A stretch of DNA of 64,000 bases from the NCBI RefSeq assembly GCF_018991925.1, contig NW_024748870.1, positions 2,323,582-2,387,581 on the forward strand, written 5' to 3'. The stretch comes from Homarus americanus (Eukaryota; Arthropoda; Malacostraca; Decapoda; Nephropidae). Shown here piece after piece: positions 63,778-64,000 of the stretch. Position numbers and translations under genes: made by a program. Numbering within the stretch: position 1 is the stretch's first letter; the number at the start of each line of letters is the position of its first letter. The notes under the pieces are model-generated. The model saw nothing but the letters and a program-made list of their open reading frames with translations. It had not been told where the DNA came from and made no database searches.

Positions 63778-64000
63778 TTCACCCTTGAAGACCGTTACGA
63801 GGGCCGTCTATTTATCTGAACGACCTTCTTATAAGGCCCAATAATTTATTTGCCTGATTTACCTTCTTCTCGCAAAGGCCCGAGAACTTCAGCTCATTGT
63901 GTAACGGGCCGAGTTTTCTCTTTTCAATAATTTACCATCCAGCTACTCTTTTCTGTTAGTATTCTATTTACTCATACTTATTTGTTCTGTGTAGCATTCT
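63778..64000. other. Right edge of the window
   Basis: Nothing recognised; it does not continue the LINE reading frame. Confidence 0.4.

Overview
This is eukaryotic nuclear DNA. It has spliced exons with GT-AG introns, many cut-and-paste DNA transposons with TA target duplications, LINE tails and hAT relics, and no bacterial operon logic. Short TTAGG-type tracts and the mixture of Tigger/pogo, hAT and CR1/jockey-like elements suggest an arthropod, most likely a decapod crustacean. The organism is an inference; no marker gene proves it.

Region 1 (1 to about 28,370) is a GC-rich higher-order satellite that continues beyond the left edge. It is built from a 30-bp minisatellite arranged in fold-back units. 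About 22 long palindromes (arms of roughly 200 bp around a 23-bp loop, with CCAAT motifs) sit 0.8 to 1.9 kb apart. Between palindromes the 30-bp repeats run in one orientation, flip at an 'atcctaaaggctctactag' midpoint, and run back. Larger blocks of about 2.6-2.7 and 3.7 kb were duplicated recently. The many open frames here follow from a 30-bp (10-codon), stop-poor period and are not believed to be genes.

Region 2 (28,370 to 33,550) is AT-rich intergenic DNA full of small transposons: a 302-bp hairpin MITE, a SANT-like fragment, a Tigger deletion derivative keeping a CENP-B-type helix-turn-helix, and a hAT-type MITE.

Region 3 (33,551 to 59,882, minus strand) is one host gene that I reconstruct from eleven exons with matching phases. 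It encodes a predicted protein of about 563 residues with two matrin/U1-like C2H2 zinc fingers and an arginine/serine (RS) domain, probably a nuclear RNA-processing protein of a family I do not recognise. Its introns hold a large set of transposons: a nearly intact 2.6-kb Tigger/jerky-like element whose transposase frame is broken by one stop codon, at least seven other Tigger-like deletion derivatives, a mariner-type MITE, a hAT transposase relic, LINE fragments and a recurrent core with (TAA)n tails.

Region 4 (59,883 to 64,000) is upstream or intergenic sequence with a degenerate TTAGG-like tract, a possible tRNA-derived SINE and, at the edge, the 3' end of a CR1/jockey-like LINE on the minus strand.
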